Below, piece after piece: positions 47,678 to 58,145 of a stretch of 64,000 nucleotides of DNA. Source of the DNA: Chlamydoabsidia padenii (Eukaryota; Mucoromycota; Mucoromycetes; Mucorales; Cunninghamellaceae); NCBI GenBank assembly GCA_025330725.1, contig JAIWND010000018.1, forward strand, positions 434,001 to 498,000, given 5' to 3'. Position 1 is the first letter of the stretch, and each line of letters opens with the position of its first letter. The notes under the pieces were generated by a model. That model ran no database searches, was not told the origin of the DNA, and saw nothing but the letters and a program-made list of their open reading frames with translations. Position numbers and translations under genes: made by a program.

Positions 47678-48755
47678 ATGTCGAAGCGAGAAGCCAAAGA
47701 AAACTACTTCCTCCGTCTCAAGGAATACTTGGACACCTACAGCTCCATCTTTATCGTCAACGTCGATAATGTCAGCTCCAACCAAATGCACCAAATTCGT
47801 CACTCTCTCCGTGGTGAAGGTGTTGTCTTGATGGGTAAGAACACCATGGTCCGTCGTGCCTTGAAGACCTTTGTTGCCGAACGCCCTGAATTCGAACGTC
47901 TCTTGCCTCATGTCAAGGGTAACATTGGTTTCGTCTTCACCAACAACGACTTGAAGGAAATCCGTGAAAAGATTCTCTCCAACCGTGTAAGTAGAAACAG
48001 GGAAAAAAAGGGGGGTTGGGCTAATGGTGTGATAGGGCTACTGGTACTAATCTACACATCCTTCTTTTAGGTCGCTGCTCCTGCTCGTGCTAACGCTGTT
48101 GCTCCTAGTGATGTTGTTGTCCCCGGTGGTAACACTGGTATGGAACCCGGTAAGACCTCCTTCTTCCAAGCTCTCGGTATCCCCACCAAGATTTCTCGTG
48201 GTACTATCGAAATCGTGTCTGATGTCCAATTGGTCACTGCTGGTGAACGTGTGGGTCCTTCCGAAGCCACCTTGTTGAACATGTTGGGTATCTCTCCTTT
48301 CACCTACGGTATGTCTGTTGTCCAAGTCTATGATGAAGGTTCCACCTTCTCCTCTGAAGTCTTGGATGTCGGTGAAGAACAATTGGTTGCCAACCTCTTG
48401 GCTGCTATCCGTCAAGTCGCTGCTGTCTCTTTGGCTGTTGGTTACCCTACCTTGGCTTCCGTTCCTCACTCTCTCATCAACGGTTACAAAAACTTGTTGG
48501 CTGTCTCTGTTGCTTCCGACTACACCTTTGCTGGCTCTGAAAAGATCAAGGAATACCTCGAAAACCCTGAAGCTTTCGCTGTTGCCGCTCCTGCTGCCGC
48601 TGCCGGTGCTTCTGAAGGTGCTGCCCAAGAAGCTGCTCCTGCTGAAGAAGAAGAATCTGAAGATGAAGTAAGTTTATAGGAGGTGCATCATAGAATGTAA
48701 TTGACCTTTTTTTTTTTCTTTGTTATAGGATATGGGCTTTGGTCTCTTTGATTAA
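47678..48755 (+). CDS. RPP0: Ribosomal protein P0 (uL10) of the large-subunit stalk
   Basis: Three exons, 47678-47986, 48071-48667 and 48729-48755, give 310 residues, the standard length. The start [21 protein letters not shown], the rRNA-binding segment [10 protein letters not shown] and [20 protein letters not shown] are all typical. The alanine-rich hinge and acidic end lead to the universal stalk tail, [15 protein letters not shown], which binds elongation factors. The last exon holds only the eight tail residues and stop. Codon choice is strongly biased to C-ending codons and the coding strand lacks poly-A or poly-T runs, as expected for a very highly expressed gene. That bias leaves a long minus-strand frame over exon 2 that is not a gene. 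Confidence 0.97.
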
Positions 48756-49242
48756 ACAATAGGATGTAACTAGTTTAGGATATATTCAAACATTAAATAA
48801 AAACTCATCTTGTTGGATTCGACACACATGTTTTAATGCGACCATGGACTTTTACTGGGATGATTGATTGGGGGGACTTTGTGTAACGTAAATCTGTGGG
48901 ATCATGATTTATTGTTCCTTTTACAAGTGATTTGTGTAATCAGGGACTGGTGACACTGGTGTGTAAATGACGGATGGTGGTAAAAGAAAAAAAGTTACAC
49001 CTTACTTCAATGGAAGAGTATGGTATGGGAACACGCTTTGATCTCCTTTGTCTTCATCATCCCCACCCCCCTTTTAATTGATAAATTGCTATTTTTGGCC
49101 GGATCATATAATTCACTGGTCGCTGATCTTCATACTCAGATGGAAAAGCCTATAATTAAATGTCGTACTAACTGATGAACTTGCTCTTTATCTCTCTTCT
49201 TTCTCTTTCTCTTTCTCTTTTTTTCTTTTTTTTCACTATAAT
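48756..49242. other. Intergenic between P0 and SUR7-like gene
   Basis: AATAAAA for P0 near 48795. A pyrimidine-rich block (49191-49235) leads into the next start codon. The recurrent element is not seen here. No gene seen. Confidence 0.5.
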
Positions 49243-49679
49243 ATGGGATCATCGTTACTTCATGCGCTTGGATTGTTATTTACAGTGGCGGGTCTTGTCT
49301 TGTTGATCTTTGTCAACATCGGGACCACATTCAACAGTTCGTTTTTACCCAATCTTTATCTTGCAGAAGCAACCATTGGATCTACATCCATACGATTGGG
49401 TCCTTATAACTCATGTATCACGAACAATGGGATTACCAACTGTACCAAACCAGTTCTTGCTCAAGGTATTGGTAAAGCGAGATATGTTAAAGCGCCGATT
49501 TAATTTATGCACATGTTGACGTCCTCCCTTTTTTTTTTAGATTATGCAAATTATGGTGACATGAATGGAGTGGAGTGGAGTTCGATGGCAAAACTAGCAA
49601 ACGCGTACAAGTTCATTGTACTTGTGATTCCTGCAAGTGTGCTAGCTCTTATTTCCATGTTTGGTAAGCCCTCTTTGTG

Positions 49680-49713
<34 letters not shown>

Positions 49714-50082
49714 CACGTCTTGCAAGTCCACTCACTTGTGTTTATGCTAGGCTGGCTCACCATTCGTGAAAACCGATCTGGTAACCGACTGCCTATTATT
49801 GGAGCCATCGCAAGTATACTTGGCATGATCTGTGGTGCAGCCACATTGGCACTTGTCGTGGTCTGTTACCAACTATTATTCAAAATACTAGCAACAAAAG
49901 TACAATTGGTGTACCACTGGGGTCCTTCTTTATATATGCTCGGTGTGGGTAGTTGTGGGTGTTTACTGGTCTCTTTTATTTTGTATATCATTGTATGCTT
50001 CCAGTTTAAAAATGATGATGAATATACTTACTTTCAGAAAGATGAGCACTACAACTATGGAGAACATCAATATCGCTATTAG
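49243..50082 (+). CDS. SUR7/PalI-family four-helix membrane protein
   Basis: Three exons, 49243-49465, 49541-49663 and 49751-50082, give 225 residues. Helix 1 is at the N terminus (ALGLLFTVAGLVLLIFVNIG), followed by an extracellular loop with a cysteine pair (NSCITNNGITNC), then three more helices (FIVLVIPASVLALISMFG, IIGAIASILGMICGAATLALVVVCYQLL, SLYMLGVGSCGCLLVSFILYIIVCF). This claudin-like topology with a first loop holding two cysteines is that of fungal SUR7/PalI proteins, which sit in eisosomes or pH-sensing complexes at the plasma membrane. The C-terminal tail is short and tyrosine-rich (YTYFQKDEHYNYGEHQYRY). The second intron is mostly a run of 32 A. Confidence 0.78.
49680..49711. repeat. 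Poly-A run of 32 bases in an intron
   Basis: The longest uninterrupted homopolymer seen. It lies inside the second intron of the SUR7-like gene, between donor and branch region. Confidence 0.9.
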
Positions 50083-50727
50083 GGGCATCATTCCCCCCCT
50101 GTCTGTATTTTAATATATTTCTGTAGATTCTCTTTATTCATGCAAATTTAAATCCCGCCTTTTGCCTCTCGAATAATAAAAAACAAAGTACATATTACCA
50201 CCAAATGACTAGCTATTTCTATTTTGGACTTGATATGTACAAGTTGTATGAGCTGATGAAACGTCATTCATCTATTGGTAGGATTCGTTTCCTATGTTTC
50301 TCTTTGTTATTTCTCACTATAATTAGCATTGCTCGACAACCAATGGTGCTATTTCTTTGTTGTTTGTTGCGTTGAGTTCTTAAAAGTTATAGCTTTCAGA
50401 TAAGCTAAGGAAAACAGTATGTCCATTAGTAGATGCTGTTACAATTGCCTTTTTTTTTTTGTACGTTTCCTACACTATAATCAACACCACTTTTTTTTAA
50501 ACCATCGCAAAGTCTTTTTTTTTTATTATAGTCAGTTTGAAACAAGAATCATTTCTATACTATGGGTGGTGGTAAAAAGGGAGACTAAACTATAGGTGTG
50601 TGAAGGGAGGAAGAGAGATAAATAAAACCAGAGAATGTCATTCTTCATTCCAACCCAATGTCAAAAAGAGAGCCTCTCTTTTCTTTCCTGTTGTCTGATC
50701 ATCTAGTCCTAGCCAATAAAGGTATAA
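50083..50727. other. Intergenic, tail-to-tail, with paired recurrent element
   Basis: ATTCATGCAAATTTAAATCCCGCC (50136-50159) is the most compact composite of the two recurrent motifs. The rest is AT-rich with short T runs. No gene seen. Confidence 0.5.
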
Positions 50728-51277
50728 TCATGTTGATGATCCGTCGAGGTTGAGTTTTGTTAAGATGGTCATGTAAAGTGGGTGAGAGTTTTCGTGATGA
50801 GACAGTTGATGATTTGTACCCAGTTTGACCGTGCGCCCGGCCATAGGCGTCAATTCAGGTAAATAGATGACCAGTCGCCCAAATTGTTGCTTACGTTTGC
50901 TGGTATTTGGGTCCACCTAAACAGAGAGAGATAAGAGACGTATTAGTATCAGAGCATTGATGAAGCTGTTGACCCATTTTACAGCATCTCCTCCTTTTTT
51001 TTCCCTTGTTGTTTTATTGCTTTACCTTTTTCCCTAGTTTGTCCATCACCAGTACATAGTCCATACACAAGAAGTTACTATATATCAGTTCTACCTAGGA
51101 AGAGAGAAAGAAAAAGCATTAGTATCATAACCTTGATGAGGGTGTTAATCCACAGGCAGAATGACCCAGTCTACATTACCACCCTAGTTCTTTTCCTTTG
51201 CTTGTTTTACCTTCCCCTCCCCCAATTTGTATACCTGCATTACCACAAAAACAATTGCTTCACCATCGCTTTTTGTA
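50728..51277 (-). CDS. Small gene of unknown function, 5' end unresolved
   Basis: Three exons join in one frame: 51277-51235 (TKSDGEAIVFVVMQ), 51094-51026 (VELIYSNFLCMDYVLVMDKLGKK) and 50916-50728 (VDPNTSKRKQQFGRLVIYLPEL onward, ending LNLDGSST). All have good splice sites. The predicted chain alternates short hydrophobic strands with turns, which suggests a compact beta-rich fold, but I do not recognise the family. A coding start could not be placed: a promoter-like TATAAAAA (around 51515-51522) and a pyrimidine-rich leader lie upstream, yet the ATGs in between are followed by stops. Either a first exon was missed or the 5' end has decayed. Confidence 0.5.
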
Positions 51278-52057
51278 CTTTTTCACCTAATCGTTGCAAC
51301 CGTTGTGAGAATCATAATGTGAAAAAGACCAGTTTAGACCGCCGTCATCTGTATTCGCACGGTGACTTGCTTGTAATCAGTAGGTTTTTAATCCATCGTC
51401 AATGATAAAAGCCGTGTTAAAGTTAAGTGAATAAGAGGATCAAAGCAAGTTGGGGAAAGAGAAAGAATGAAAAAAAAGAAGATTAGAAAAAAATAGAGAG
51501 TGACAAAAGGGTTTTTATAGATGCTTGCCACTTGATATGTTTTAAACGCCGCCCATGCAGGTATAATCCTTCGCCAGTACAGATCAAATCAGGCTTCAGA
51601 TGATCTGACTTGAAAGTGTATGCTTGAGACAAAGCGAGACCACTTGATACTCTTCATGTCTTTCCATGTTGACCGTTCATGTCAAAAAGAGAACCACACA
51701 TCCAGCATGATCTGATAATGAGCCTGTATATGCAAGAAAAAGTCAAGATGAAAAAGAAAAGTATCATGCCTCAACCAGTTACCAATAAATCAGATGTGCA
51801 CTTTTTATGATGTATTCTCAGTAAAATGCTTAGCTTTCAGGCACTTAATTCAATGGAACCAAGGTACTGTACCTGTTGTCGATTTTCAAATCCCGATAGA
51901 CCACTTTTTCTTTTGAATGGCGGCATATTTTTTCCACCCTTTCTTTCCTTCTCTTTCAATCTTTTTTTTCTTTTTAATTGGTGGCATGGATCATAAAGAC
52001 TTTCCATCAATGATCACTCTCCGACACATCTACTACTCCCATATTACTTTGCAATGA
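51278..52057. other. Spacer with one recurrent-element copy
   Basis: Contains the possible 5' leader of the preceding minus-strand gene and TTTTCAAATCCCG at 51883-51895. No intact gene seen. Confidence 0.4.
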
Positions 52058-53101
52058 CAAAACCTATTGACCCCAACTATCCCTTTTGCACATCTTCTGT
52101 CTTACATGACCATCCATCTAAACCGGAGAACAACTCAACTCTCTTTACAAATATACATTACAAGTTGAACTTTTTTTTAAATGTGTTGTTGTAGTGCCTT
52201 TGGAAGTGATCTGGAAACATTCAACAAAGTCGTCAATGAAAGTACGACAACAAGCACACCTCTCCCAACTGTATGCAAAGGTGGAACAAGTTGATTAAAT
52301 TATACTTGTTTACGCGGGGTGGTTGGTTACTGTATGTATTCAACGCTCTGCTTTCCATTTTAGGCCTGTGGATACCTTGGTCGAGGGGATCGTCGCACAC
52401 AACATAGGAATCAAACTCTCTACCTGCACACAGTAGCTGATTGACGTCATAACGGATCTCGTCTTGCCTTTACCATCTCGGCGCTCACATCAAGTCTCTA
52501 CGTCATGATCATCTACAGCGTTTCCTAAAAGGCATCAACTCCGCCAGCCGCATAAACGATCGCATTGACGTCTTGTAAAACTGCTCAAACACAATACGAC
52601 ATGATGCAAGACTCTTAAATTGACTCATCTCGACAAGGATTCAGAAAACCGGGCGTACAGTGACTCATTGGGTTCCCGAGGCGAATGAAACATGGCATGT
52701 AAGTTGGATAAAGAAAAAGGGCTATTTGATACGGGTCTACATCTCCATTTTACCAAAGAATCGATGAATGGTGCAGGTAATACAACCATTTTATTTCACT
52801 GGGACTACTTGATTTTTTATGTGTGTAGGCGGTATGTATTATCTCATCACCCTCTGGCAAACTAGTACCATGATCCACAGCTTTGGTAGGGGAATCACAA
52901 GGACGACTACGACAGGTGGAGGATGGAACCAACGCAACAATCCAGACCACACATCAAGCGGGTGTGGCCAAATTGATACTTCTAACAATCAATGCCACCT
53001 TGATCCAACGAACCGGTATCGCCATCATTTACTGTTGCATGATGTGGGAGGTACTGGATGCGGTGTTTGATGATACAGTGCAACTTGCTTCCTGGCTCTA
53101 G
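52058..53101 (+). pseudogene. Decayed multi-exon gene of unknown family
   Basis: A plausible start (MTKPIDPNYPFCTSSVLHD, from about 52054) is followed by exon-like pieces with recognisable splice sites. These include EVIWKHSTKSSMKVRQQAHL (about 52205-52270), PVDTLVEGIVAHNIGIKL after a TTTTAG acceptor (about 52364-52435), FLKGINSASRINDRIDVL (about 52523-52577), an exon ending at GCAG/GTAATA near 52770, and a terminal frame VEDGTNATIQTTHQAGVAKL running to a stop at 53099-53101. Between the pieces the frame shifts at least twice and in-frame stops interrupt it (for example TAG after STCTQ). Splice signals and coding bias remain, so the loss looks fairly recent. The family is not recognised. Confidence 0.5.
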
Positions 53102-53928
53102 TTGTTCTTTGTTTAATCCCAACTTGTATATGTTTATACTTTAATCTAATAAAATACATTGTTTTTTTATAAATCGCTTCTTTTAATGTGTGGGTAGTTT
53201 TCTTTTGATAGGTGGATATATGCATACATGAATAGCGGGGTTTACATTAGTAGACATACCCCTGAATCGGCGGGTTCCGTCGCAGATAATCGCGGAAGAT
53301 AGATCATCGGGTATTTTATATATATATATATTATGGAAGGGTAAAAGAAGGAAGAATACATGTTGGTTTCTTTATGGTATTACTCATCTTTACTATCATC
53401 AGTATCACGATTTGGGTAATATGACCGAATAGGATGAGTATCTTTAGCAACATATTGGCGGAAATCACTGTTAAAGTTCTCTTGTAGATTATAGCATGAT
53501 TCAATAGTATTTTATGGTATGACAAGTTATAGATCAAGTGTCAAAATGGCATGATCGCAAAAAAAAAAGAGATCAAAAATTTTAACTCCCGACAAGCTGG
53601 TGCTCATTTCCTTTTTTTTTTTTGCATGAATCAAAAGATATCCCAGTTAAAGCTCATACCATAGGATCGGGAATAAGTGGTCAATGGTGGTGAAAAAAAA
53701 AAAAAAAAAAAAAAAAGCCCTTTGTTTATTAGGATCATTTCAAAAGACTAGATAAACGATCGCCTTTGACTTAAAAAAAAAAAAAAAAAAGATATCAGAG
53801 AACTCGGGAATTTTACTCGTTCTATAAAATAATGTAATTGGCATGTCCTATTAAAAATTTCCCTTTTTCTTAATTCTTTTCCTCCTTTTTTTTTTTTTTT
53901 TTTTTTTTACTTCACTACTGTTATAACA
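53102..53928. other. Intergenic before the GPI-protein gene
   Basis: AATAAAA follows the decayed gene near 53148. CGGGGTTT at 53236-53243 lies just after ACATGAAT, and TTTTAACTCCCGAC (about 53579-53592) precedes GCATGAAT (about 53624). Long A and T runs follow (53693-53715, 53773-53790, 53887-53908), the last directly before the start codon of the next gene. Confidence 0.5.
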
Positions 53929-55059
53929 ATGAAAACAACTTCATTGATCGCTGTTTCCGCTCTTTTGGGCTTATCTGGAGGTAAGAAAAAAAAAAAAAAA
54001 AGACATATGAAAAACTCCGCTTGTCCTGAACCACCCTCAACTTTCTTTTTCCAGTGTCAGGACAATTAATTTCCACTGAAAAGGCAGATGCAGGTATGGA
54101 TATCCCATTTTTGGGAAAGGATCAACCTCCCACCAATCCTGGTCCTCTTTTCCCTAAAGCACCCAGCAAAAAACAAGCACTTCCTAAAGGGAAGGGTCCT
54201 AGACCTGCTCTGGACATACCTCATAAAGTTCCCCATGTTGTCCATGTGACCAAAACTAGAACACAAATCGTATATCCCACTCCCAATGTAAGTAAAAGAG
54301 GGGGAAAAAAAAGTATCGGGAATTCAATGTTTTAATTCATGCAAAATTTTCAAGCCCCGACTTTGGAAAACACTTCCTGAATTCCCTGCACATGGTCCAA
54401 AGGGAAAGATTGTAGCTGAATTCGTGATTGATGAAGAAGGACATTTCCACAAGTATGGTAATAAGCATGGCGGGCATTATCGGGGATATAAAGAACAGCA
54501 AGATTGGTCTTCCCATCCTGATTTTGGTCACAAAGGTGGATACAAACAGCAAGATTGGTCTTCCCACCCTGATTTTGGTCATAAAGGTGGATACAAACAC
54601 CAGGGCCATTCAGACATTACTGAACATAAAGGTGAACATGGGCCTAAAGGTGATCACAAGGGCACCCATCATCATGAAGAACATCATCACAAAGAAATGG
54701 GCGGCAGTCAAAAAGAAACCACCACCAAGAAAATCGCGGATGCTCCCAAACCTGTCGATCCCATTGATATCATGGCTCAAAACAATGGAACGCTTCCAAG
54801 TGGTGTTCCCCAAGTATCTGCTTCTTTGGTCAGTGGCCAACACAAAGCCTCGGCGATGATGAGCGCTTCTGCCATCCCTAAGAATGCCGCTGCCGCTTCC
54901 TCCTCTTCATCAAAAACCACCGCGGCTACTTCTTCCACCACTAATACTTCTTCTCCACGCCCTAATCCAAGCTCGGCAACTAGTGGAGCATCATCTAATA
55001 CCCGTACTGTTTCGTTCATTGCCATTATGGCCGCTACTGCAGCCTGGTGCCTTGCTTAA
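53929..55059 (+). CDS. Secreted, probably GPI-anchored cell-wall protein with internal repeats
   Basis: Three exons, 53929-53980, 54055-54287 and 54355-55059, give 329 residues. The signal peptide (MKTTSLIAVSALLGLSGVSG) is split by the first intron. The middle is hydrophilic, with tandem copies of a 17-residue unit built on QQDWSSHPDFGHKGGYK, then a histidine-rich part (HKGTHHHEEHHHKEMGG) that could bind metal ions. A serine/threonine/alanine-rich region follows, ending in a hydrophobic tail (TVSFIAIMAATAAWCLA) with no charged residues after it. Signal peptide plus such a tail is the layout of GPI-anchored wall proteins. No enzyme domain is seen. The last intron carries ATTCATGCAAAATTTTCAAGCCCCG (54335-54359), a form of the recurrent element that runs into exon 3. 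Confidence 0.8.
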
Positions 55060-55292
55060 AAAAAAAAAGAACCCCGCCCCCCCTTTTTTTTCCCTCCTCC
55101 CTATTACAGAATCAATCAAATAAAAACCCTTTTTTTGTTTTAAAATCCCGCCACCAAAGTCTAGATGTCCATCCATTACCACTCAGGGGTAGTCAACCCC
55201 CAACTTTCTTTATTCATACACTATTAAAAAAAAAAAAAAAAAGGAGGGATAAGAGGGAAGAATCCTAAACTATAAAATCTAATCTATATATA
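55060..55292. other. Short convergent spacer
   Basis: Contains AATAAAA for the wall-protein gene (about 55119) and TTTTAAAATCCCGCC at 55138-55152, one copy of the recurrent element lying between two gene ends. Confidence 0.5.
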
Positions 55293-56174
55293 CTACAAGT
55301 TTAATTTTCCACCAGATAATAAGAGCCGGTCCCTAAGCATGGATTCTTGTTGTTGATCAAATTCAGTATCGGCCGGAATGTGAAGACAGGGTATCGGATC
55401 AGTAGTTGGCATGATGAGAGCAGGACGTCGATGAGGGATATTATGTTGGATCAAGAGTTCTTGTTGCTGTAACACTTGTTGCTGTAGTCGCCTGATATGT
55501 TGTTGGTAAGTAGGTGCCACCCTTTGCTGTAATTGTTTCAGTCGTTGTAAAAGTACCTTGTTGCGTTTTTCTGTGTGTTTGATATAATCGGCGGTTTTGA
55601 AGAGGATTGTACTTTTACTGTGAGGCATGCTTTTCAAGGTCGGGATGAGATCTGTCAGTTGTTGAAACCCCGTTCGGATGTTCTGTCGTCGTTTTTGTTC
55701 AGAGGCGATATGGTTCACACGTTTTTCGTCTTTACTGAGTCGTCGATTCGTGGTGATATCCTTTATAAAAAAATAGATTTTAGTATACATAAGGTCATGA
55801 TGTAGATGTTGATTACCTTTGGTTTATCAGTCACCGGAATGGTTACTGAGGACACAGGACAAAATGATGAGGGGTCTTCTGAAGGAATACAAATCGAGTT
55901 CCGCCCATTCCATTTCATGGGCTCGAAAGGACTAGGATCTACAATCAGCCCAAAGTAACACAAGTTGAGTCATTTATACTATCTCTCTCTCTCTTTTTTT
56001 TCTTTGTTTACCTTCAAATACAGGAAGAGGTTCATCAGGATCATATAAACTAGAGCAAGAATCGGCGTGACCAGTATAAAGAGATGGAGGTTGATCACTA
56101 TCCGTACTGGTGATACTGGATGCCTTATGTTGTCCTGCAATGTAAGAGTCATCGTATTCCAAGTAAAAGGCCAT
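55293..56174 (-). CDS. bHLH-leucine-zipper transcription factor
   Basis: Three exons, 56174-56012, 55938-55817 and 55760-55293, give 250 residues. The third exon holds the DNA-binding domain: basic region RVNHIASEQKRRQNIRTGF, helix 1 QQLTDLIPTL, loop and helix 2 STILFKTADYIKHTEKRN, then a leucine- and glutamine-rich zipper (VLLQRLKQLQQRVAPTYQQH, RLQQQVLQQQELL). The H-E-R positions of the basic region predict E-box (CACGTG-type) binding. The N-terminal half is acidic and serine-rich, a likely activation region. Fungal relatives include Ino4-like and Myc/Max-like factors controlling lipid or nutrient genes; which one applies here is unclear. It lies next to the GATA factor on the same strand. 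Confidence 0.86.
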
Positions 56175-56774
56175 GGTGAGAGATCAATAAATGTAATTAG
56201 GTGCGTTATTAGTCAAAACAAGGTAAATAGTATGTAAAAGAAGGGTATAGTTTTTTTTTTAAAAAAAAAAAGAAAAGAAAAAAGGAGAAGAGATAACCTT
56301 TAGCCGAGTCGGTTTATAAGCGAAATGGATTTCCAATTCCGCCCGTGCTCTGATTGGCTTGACTGTGGGAATATAACATAATGGGGATTCCCCACACTTT
56401 TTCTTCTTGCCTCCCCGTTCCGCGGAAAGGCACCCGACGAATGATAAAAGCCATAGAGTGCTAACAAGATAAGATGAGTGATAAATAGGTTGATTTGATA
56501 ATGGATGAGACACATTAAACAAAGTAAAGAGAGGGGATAGAGTATCGTCATCGAAGGCGGGATTTCAAATCCAGCCCACTTCTCACGGCCTTTTTAGAGA
56601 CATGCATTATAAAAAAGGGTATGAAGGGTTTGTAAAAGGAAGACTAATATAAAACCTATTTTTCATCCCCCGATCATAATGTTATTGATTTGTAAAAAAA
56701 GTATTTCCAGTTTATTGATAATCACATAAAAGAGTTGCATAAATTTAAAATAGTATCGTAAATAAACGACTAAT
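56175..56774. promoter_or_regulatory. bHLH-gene promoter and GATA-gene 3' region
   Basis: AAGGCGGGATTTCAAATCCAGCCC (56554-56577) is a strong copy of the recurrent element. A CCAAT-like ATTGG lies at 56351-56356 in front of the bHLH gene. No gene seen. Confidence 0.5.
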
Positions 56775-58145
56775 CTAGACTTTGGAGAGAGCCAAGATGG
56801 ATTGCAATACAGAGTTGGGTTCATTGTTGTTGTTGCTATTGTTACCAGTAACGGACATGACTTGATCGAGATTTTCCAGCATGGCAGTAGTTCTTGTCAA
56901 CATACAAGTCAAGTTGGATACTTCGCGTTGTAATTCATGACGATGAGCCTCCAACATTTGATGAGTATGTTCCCGATTGGCATTTGGATTCAATAAAGCT
57001 GAGACCGTTGCAAATGCCGCTGCTGCCGCCACCGTGGAATTGGCCGAAGTGTCAAAAGAAGGAGGAGAAGGCATGGTGTCATGAGGAATCATAGGAGGAG
57101 AAGGTAAAGGAGGTAATCGTTTATCATGATCAGTGGTGGATGGATTCAATAAACTGGCCAAGTTACATGATTTCACAGGTTGTAAAGGAGGTGAAGGTAA
57201 ATGATGTTGATAGACATTGGTAGGTTCGATCGGTTCCGCTGTGGTTTTCGCGGCCAAAAGAGGAAGGATTTCCAATCGTTTCGCTTGATGATGATCCAGA
57301 CTTGATTTACGTTTAATGCCTGATTCAATGGTGGTGGTGGTGGTGGTTGACATGGTGGCTGGAATGGCTACTCGTTTACGACGTTTGATGATGGATCGTT
57401 TCATGGTGATGGGGCGATGGACATTATGTAATTTGTAGTAAAGACCACATGCATTACAGATCGTGTTGCCGTCACCATCACGGCGCCAGAGTGGGGTGGT
57501 GGTTGTGTTGCAGTTGAAACATGTCATGGATCTCGAGTCGCCATCAGAAGTATCATCATCGGAAGAAGAAGTATCGTCGCTAATTGAAGTGTTGTCGTTG
57601 GTTGTTGATTCAATGGTGTTGTTACTAAAGACAGGAAGAGGAGGTGGAGCAGGAGCAATCGCCAATTTCATAGCAATAGGAGCAGGTGCCAAAGCTACAG
57701 GAGTGATAGACACAGGACGTTTGGTTGAGTTTCGTTTAAGCCAAGGAGGACGAGTAGTATTACGAGCCTTCAAGTAAAGTCCACATGCATTACAAATGAT
57801 TTCACCTTGAGGAGATCGTCGCCAAAGAGGAGTAGTGGTGGTGCCACAGTTCGAGCAAGAGGTCATAGAAGTGGTTCCATTATCCGATGTCGTAGCACTG
57901 GAGCTACACGGTTCAATGCTTTTATTGTTGTTATTATTGTCATTGTTGGAAGTTTCTATGAGTCGTTGTTCGAAGCCAGTTGTTGAAGTTGACTGGACTT
58001 GTTGAGCCTGAGGAGCGGCTGTATCAGATGTCGGTACTTGTTGTGAGTCCTGGTTGTTGATGGTTGGTATAAACGGACACTTGTGACAAGAGTCCACACT
58101 GGTTGACGTCGAAGGTTTGTTGTAAAAAGGTGACTTGACAGTCAT
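56775..58145 (-). CDS. Two-finger GATA factor, iron-repressor (SRE/URBS1/FEP1) type
   Basis: A single-exon gene of 456 residues with two GATA zinc fingers. Finger 1 (about residues 96-120) reads CSNCGTTTTPLWRRSPQGEI then ICNACGLYLKARNTTRP. Finger 2 (about 210-234) reads CFNCNTTTTPLWRRDGDGNT then ICNACGLYYKLHNVHRP, followed by the basic MKRSIIKRRKR. Both finger sequences, KARNTTRP, the tail of finger 2 and a C-terminal coiled coil (LEAHRHELQREVSNLTCML) are those of the fungal siderophore and iron-uptake repressors. In those proteins a cysteine-rich segment between the fingers senses iron. Here the inter-finger region is proline/alanine- and then serine/aspartate-rich with no cysteines; the only other paired cysteines are at the N terminus (SCHKCPF). 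DNA binding is safe to infer, iron sensing is not. Confidence 0.88.
   Translation of the reverse strand: MTVKSPFYNKPSTSTSVDSCHKCPFIPTINNQDSQQVPTSDTAAPQAQQVQSTSTTGFEQRLIETSNNDNNNNNKSIEPCSSSATTSDNGTTSMTSCSNCGTTTTPLWRRSPQGEIICNACGLYLKARNTTRPPWLKRNSTKRPVSITPVALAPAPIAMKLAIAPAPPPLPVFSNNTIESTTNDNTSISDDTSSSDDDTSDGDSRSMTCFNCNTTTTPLWRRDGDGNTICNACGLYYKLHNVHRPITMKRSIIKRRKRVAIPATMSTTTTTTIESGIKRKSSLDHHQAKRLEILPLLAAKTTAEPIEPTNVYQHHLPSPPLQPVKSCNLASLLNPSTTDHDKRLPPLPSPPMIPHDTMPSPPSFDTSANSTVAAAAAFATVSALLNPNANREHTHQMLEAHRHELQREVSNLTCMLTRTTAMLENLDQVMSVTGNNSNNNNEPNSVLQSILALSKV

Noticed and set aside
48047..48628. A 193-residue minus-strand frame over ribosomal P0 exon 2
   Set aside because: It is the shadow of strong codon bias in P0; its translation is S/T/R-rich with no family likeness.
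54610..55025. Minus-strand frames within the wall-protein gene
   Set aside because: They mirror the repetitive Ser/Thr/His codons of the real gene.
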